From: Lutjanus erythropterus
Lineage: Eukaryota; Chordata; Actinopteri; Lutjaniformes; Lutjanidae
DNA: 64,000 nucleotides
Direction of reading: 5' to 3'
Assembly (NCBI GenBank): GCA_020091685.1
Contig: CM034600.1
Span: 12,034,219 to 12,098,218, forward strand
The notes under the pieces were generated by a model, which saw only the letters and a list, made by a program, of their open reading frames with translations, searched no databases and was not told the origin of the DNA. This document shows positions 58,901 to 64,000 of the stretch, one piece after another (within the stretch, counting starts at the first letter, position 1; every line of letters starts with the position of its first letter). The translations under genes and the position numbers were made by a program.

Positions 58901-61830
58901 ATTACTGCGCTTTGCAAAACCCATGGTAAATACTAGCAGAATCAACCAAATGTTAGCAACAGTCTCCCAGATGTAGGCACAGTATGCAATGTGGGTTTGT
59001 TGCTTTGTGTCAGTGAAAACATTGGCATAAAGGACATGTCTATTCGAATCATTGAGAGATTTTCCATATTAAACTTAATGAAATGAATTCAGTGTGTGTT
59101 GGTGGTTTTTGAACAATTTCAGCGCTTTTGAATGAACAAAAATTTGAATGATCAGTGAGACATTACTCAGTTGACTGAGATTCTTCAAGTTATTACAGTG
59201 AGAAATTATAAGTAAGAATCATAAATGTATTTTCATATTAGCTGGTGCACTTATTAAAAAGTTTGAGCTCTTGTTTTTTTAGCTGTGTTATTGTATGTAC
59301 TTTATCGTATTATATTGTTGAGAAGGGTGATAGAAATGGAGCGCAGATGATGTGCTGTCAGCCCCCCATGCACTGCGGAGCATGCAGGGCAGGTGATGTG
59401 CTGCAGCACACTTTTACTTTCTCTCTGTGGAAATCTGATGCTTTCTCATTACAAATGATGAAGAAATGCATCTAAACATGAGTCTTACTGCTAAAACAGG
59501 CCCGTGTAGGCTGATAGAGGAGTTTTGTGTGGTGCTGAACAGAAAAAAGGAAGAAACTGTTGAATATTCATATTGAACAGCCAAATCCCATTCAACTGAC
59601 AAAATTCTGAGTCGGGTACAGGCCTGATTGTAACAATACCATGATAATACTGATATCTGTGATAATTTTGGCCACTATAATCATGATATGAGTTTCACCC
59701 TTGTCATCAATTTATCTCTACATGTAGGACTGTGTCTCTACCTGTTGATCATCCTCTCCATTTGACTTTTGTCTTTGTCTTTCTGTTTTTGCGTCATTCC
59801 TTTGAAGTCAGTCTGCTGGTTTGTCTACCCTCCTGCCTACCTACCCACTGTCATCCTCTTATCTTTTGAGTCTCTTTCTTTGAATATCTCTGTAGCCTTA
59901 TCTCTCTGCCGCTTATGTACCTGTTTCTTCCCCTCCCTCTTTGTGCTTTTCTGTATTTTTCTACATCTATATCTTCTTGTCAGCAAATTTCTCTACATTA
60001 CTCTTTGAAGCATTTGTCTTTGTATCCCTTTCTGTCTGTATCGGTTTATTAAAATAAGTAGCATGTTAGAAAACATTAACATTGATGGCTAAAGACACAC
60101 TGTATTGTGCTGCTAAGATACTGGAGATAAAGCAAAGACCTAAAACAGTGTACAGTGTATTAGTTCAGGAAATGCATTTGTCAATTCTTAGGCCACAGTT
60201 CAAGTCACATAGGTGCACTTTAAATCATGTGCAAATGAAGCATTGAAAGTCTGTGTCATGCTGTAGCCATCTTTATCTTTATCTCATGTAAGGCAACGTG
60301 TGTTTGCATCCACTAGGACATCTTTGTGGTTGACAAAAGGACAGAAACAGCAGCTTATTTGTTTCCTCTATTAGAATGCCATACTGACAAGCTGGTTTTA
60401 CTTTGCAAGAGTGCAGAGACAAAATTGGAAAAAGGGACAAAAAAATACAATGATATCTGAGCCAATGAAGGAACAAATTGAAATGAAAAAAAACCCAAAA
60501 CAAAATCCATCATGAGAGAGGGGAAAAGACAGATGAGGCAGTGACGGATCAGGCTGTGGTATAACCTGGCTTGCTTGTATTTACTGATAGACATCATTTA
60601 AACTTTAGTACTTCCTCATACTTTGTCCTAAGCTATATCTAGTGGCACTGCAGAAAAATGAGGAAATGGAGGGGGTGGGCAGGCCTTTAGCCAGTGGCTG
60701 CACATCCTCATCCGCTGCCCCTGTTTGGAGTTCACACGCCCCCCTTTGCTCCAACAAACACTGACTCTCTAGGTCACGATGTTGACTGACCACTGTCTTG
60801 CCAGTCCATTTTCAAGCCTTCACTAATATACCACCTATTGAACCAGATGGAGGTCTGAATGGACATAGCCAAAAACATCTATGTAAATGTGTTAACCTCT
60901 TATTCCTACTAGGCATCTATTATAGTGTGTGTGTAGTGTTTCTCTCTTTATGTTGTTACTGTGAATTTATAAGCCATTACAAGTTACCTCTCACCTCAGA
61001 CTGCATCACTAGTTGGCATCAACAGAGACACAGGATAAAAGCCCCATGTTCTGTTTATAGAGGCAAAAATAATAAATAATACAAACATTACTATCATATG
61101 TGAGAGTGAAATTGTTTGAGGAAAATATGAGGAATCAGAGTGTGTAATATCTGAGCAGAACCCGGCATTCAATACTACACTCACATGGAGATGTGCAACT
61201 TTGATGTTTATGTGTCAAAACAAGAGGCAGCAAAGCGTTTTGCATCAAAGTCTTGTACAAATGGGTGATGTTTAAAAAGAAACATTCAATGGCTGTGGAC
61301 CCAAACTGACCCCTTATCCTCTCTTTACAGAGGAAGATGAGGGAGTGACAAAACAGAGGGATTTATGGGTGGGGGATAAGGGAGATAGGATGGTTCAAGA
61401 AGGGTCACAGTGGAATATGCGTTTTTAAAGCTCTTCTTAAAATGCAGTATATTTAAACTGGATATCAGCCATTACAAATTTGAACTTTTGTAGGAGTCCT
61501 AATATAAATTCAGATACAAAAATGGCTTTTTGCAAATTTTAAAAAGTATTTTTACTTTAATGCTAATTCGATTACTGCATTAAGTGAAATGCTTATCAGA
61601 GATAAAACTACAAAAATGCAAAATCTGTAAGTGGACAGATAATGGCTGTAAAAAGCTAACATTGGGCTGAAATAATACTGTTACAAGACTGCTACTGCCC
61701 ATGTATTGATGCTTCTCTCAGGAGAGATGTGGGAGTACAGAGGGGGTGAAGAGAAAAGGGCATGGGATAGAAACAAAGTTAGGGAGGGAGATGAAGAGAG
61801 AACAAATCAGACTCAAAACAGAATAAGACT

Positions 61831-61856
61831 GAGGAGGAGGAGGAGGAGGAGGAGGA
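61831..61856. repeat. (GGA)n microsatellite
   Basis: 26 bp of GAG/GGA trinucleotide within a longer purine-rich region (61705-61870). The Arg run in the overlapping open frame comes from this repeat. Confidence 0.9.
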
Positions 61857-64000
61857 TCAGGGCTGAGAGTGGTCAAATTACAGAGGATGTGGGAATCAGT
61901 CCTCCAGCGATCAATGTTGTGACTGGCTCCACATTTGGCTCAGAGGGCTGTAACAAGGACTTCATGAAAGTCTAAGATCCTCCGTTATTCCTGGACAGTA
62001 AACATGTTTTTTTCTTTACTCTATTAAGTTATTTCATTTGTTTAATAATGTCCATGAGACAGACACAGTAGTATCCTAGTATTAATCCCTTCAGGATGAT
62101 ACTCACAAGTTGTATTCTGCAGTATTCTGTGTTTGAGTTTTCACAGCATTTTGTCACGCATCAGTCACTCTAACTGTTGCACAATGCATGCCAAAGATGT
62201 TCACTTGTGAAAACACATTACTCTATACTGTATATCATCCCAATGTTTTGTCATTTACAAGCTCTCTTTGCCACTATTTAATTCTCTGCAAACATGCTTC
62301 CTGTGTGGCCTTTTTCCAAGTGCTGGGTCTTTCCCTGGGGCAACAATATTTGAGTGCCATCTCCCAGTTGAATCTACTCATGTAGATACTGTGTGTGTTT
62401 TAGCAGTGGAGCTGCTATATTTTTGCATAATTTGCATTAAAAGAATAAACCTTAGACACAAAATGGTGGCGGCAGAAGGTTTAAAGCTGAATAATGGAGG
62501 GAAACTGTTGTAATTTGGAGATGGTAGCCTGAAGCATGGATATGAGTATGAATATGAAAGGCATAGTTCCTTAAGAAACCCATATATATTGCTTACAAAT
62601 AGGCCTATTTAGAATAAGATCAATAGGTGGAGTGCAGGAAATGCAGAAATAGTCAGTGATTGGATTCAAACATTTATCAGCCCCACATCCTGCTTTATCT
62701 GGCCACCAGATCTTTTTACATTAAACAATGCTTTGTTACTCAACGTAGTGGCTGTTAAGAGATAAACTTACCACCCACAGTTCATGTTTGTCATTTCCCA
62801 GCCTAGCAGTGTGAGATAAGAGTGAATTAGCTAGGGTTTTGGGGCTAGTGGGTTACCAGGCATTCCTTTTTTATCATTTTTCGACACTACTCTTGCACAA
62901 GAAAAGCTTATGAAAACAGGTCACAACAACACGTTCATCATGTCTTCCATTGTGGGGTTAGTTGCATGGATCATAACAATTGTCAGAGTGACAGAACGAC
63001 AAAACACATCACAATTTTGTCTGTGTGTCTTTCTCTGTCACATTTTTTTCCCAGTTCCAGCCCTCAGATACGTTTAGGTTTTCTGCCATTCCAAAGTGTT
63101 GTTGACCACATCTTTGCTTCTAATCTGTCTGTCTGTCTCTTGTTATATGTCAGCAATCACTCTCTCATCCCGTTTCCTCTGAACCTACTCTCTTGTCCTC
63201 TCAATCCCCCTGTCTCCCTCGCTCTGCATGTGTCGGTCTTGATATACAGGCCCAATCTCATTAGACAAGAAGGCTTAGAGAGAGAAGGGGTTATGAGGGC
63301 GGTTTAGCAGAACCGTCTTTGGCACGGTAAGAAAGAGAGAATTAACAAGGGGGAGAAGTGTTGAGAAAGAAGGAGAACATGAATGAGAGGAGACTGAATG
63401 AGAGAGAAACCAGTGTGTTAGAGCCAACATTAAATACCAGCCAAATGCAGTTAATTTTTGACTTTGACTGCTGGGTTTGTCGCCCCTTTCAGCTACTTTG
63501 GCACACAGGATCTAGATATTGTGAAGAGGTATTCCAAAGAAAATATGTTTGTCTTGTAAACTGTTAAAAGTGGCTGTTGATTTTTGCAATTCCATTTATC
63601 CTGCCTGGATATGCACTTCTTTACATCCAACAGGGAAAGAGAGAAATGCAGATAAACAGGTGAGAGATAGGCCTGAGATAGGTTGATTGGAGGTTTCTCG
63701 AACTTGGAGGCAATGAGAATTAAACAGTCTGTTGCTGTAGCCAGCTGGGGTTATCCTTATCTACACATCAAAACATGACAACGCATTTGATTTCCACATG
63801 AAGAAAAATGTGTTTTATCAATTCCTATTTACCACTTTAGAGATTTCTAGAAACCTGGCTTCAAGAAGCCTGGTTCTGATGTGGTATGTGATGACAAACC
63901 CTTTTTGTTAGTAAACACATTATTCAAAGTTGCTCCCTTCTTCCCAGCAATTGAAAAAGAGAGGTAGAGAGTTTATGAAGTGAGGGACTGATGTTAGTGA

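Larger units (their letters stand above)
52099..64000 (+). other. prkar2a: prkar2a first coding intron (incomplete)
   Basis: Starts with GTAAGT. I searched for the next RII exon (the RRxSVCAE autoinhibitory segment and HPKTDEQR) and did not find it, so this intron is longer than 11.9 kb. It is AT-rich, with a repeat at 52770-52990, a pyrimidine-rich stretch near 57820-58000, TG-rich sequence near 58275-58390 and a GGA microsatellite at 61831. The many small open frames have no family resemblance. Confidence 0.8.

Noticed and set aside
61330..61428. Possible second prkar2a exon after CTCTCTTTACAG
   Set aside because: The phase allows a codon join (Q-EDEGVTKQRD...), but the peptide has none of the RII hinge residues (RRxSVCAE), there is no donor before the in-frame stop, and the context is purine-rich low complexity.
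61706..61975. Arg-rich open frame
   Set aside because: The Arg run is the GGA microsatellite at 61831-61856 in a purine-rich tract.
1..64000. Hidden novel system such as a toxin, CRISPR array, viral insertion or microRNA cluster
   Set aside because: I read both strands for direct repeats with regular spacers, long intact unknown reading frames, retroviral gag/pol motifs and known microRNA seeds. I found only the split vertebrate genes and interspersed repeats listed.

Overview
The window is nuclear genomic DNA from a ray-finned fish, most likely a spiny-rayed (percomorph-type) teleost. The evidence is vertebrate-style GT-AG split genes, long AT-rich introns full of CA/TG and CT microsatellites, and many dispersed repeats that I recognise from memory as teleost families: hAT-like and other short inverted-repeat elements, a tRNA-derived SINE and a LINE 3' end. 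I see no bacterial, plasmid, phage or CRISPR features.

Layout. Two genes lie on the + strand, one after the other. (1) Positions 1 to about 39.3 kb hold most of mgll, monoacylglycerol lipase. Six coding exons (11822-11928, 19671-19807, 29870-29980, 30544-30633, 34713-34928, 37875-38006) join in frame with consistent phases and encode about 263 residues to the stop codon. They include the whole catalytic triad. Only about 40 N-terminal residues are missing, and their exon(s) must lie upstream of base 1. (2) From about 39.3 to 50.2 kb there is gene-free DNA with microsatellites and transposon copies. (3) From about 50.2 kb there is a CpG-rich promoter-like region, a long ATG-free 5' untranslated exon (ending 50928), an intron, and then the first coding exon (51852-52098) of a type II cAMP-dependent protein kinase regulatory subunit, best matched to prkar2a. 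The rest of the window (52099-64000) is the beginning of its first coding intron; the second coding exon is not in the window.

The two genes are neighbours but not a functional unit. Mgll hydrolyses monoacylglycerols, including the endocannabinoid 2-arachidonoylglycerol. The RII subunit holds protein kinase A inactive and anchors it to AKAP scaffolds.

I do not see a previously undescribed biological system here. The observations most worth checking are: a palindromic transposon that supplies the only canonical polyadenylation signal downstream of mgll; a 687-bp stretch without any ATG over the prkar2a 5' UTR; replacement of two redox-sensitive lid cysteines in the Mgll protein; a complete hAT-like element with an 8-bp target duplication; repeat elements pressed close to two mgll splice sites; a degenerate 30-bp minisatellite; and palindromic X-box (RFX-type) motifs. 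Family names for repeats rest on memory, not on a database search.
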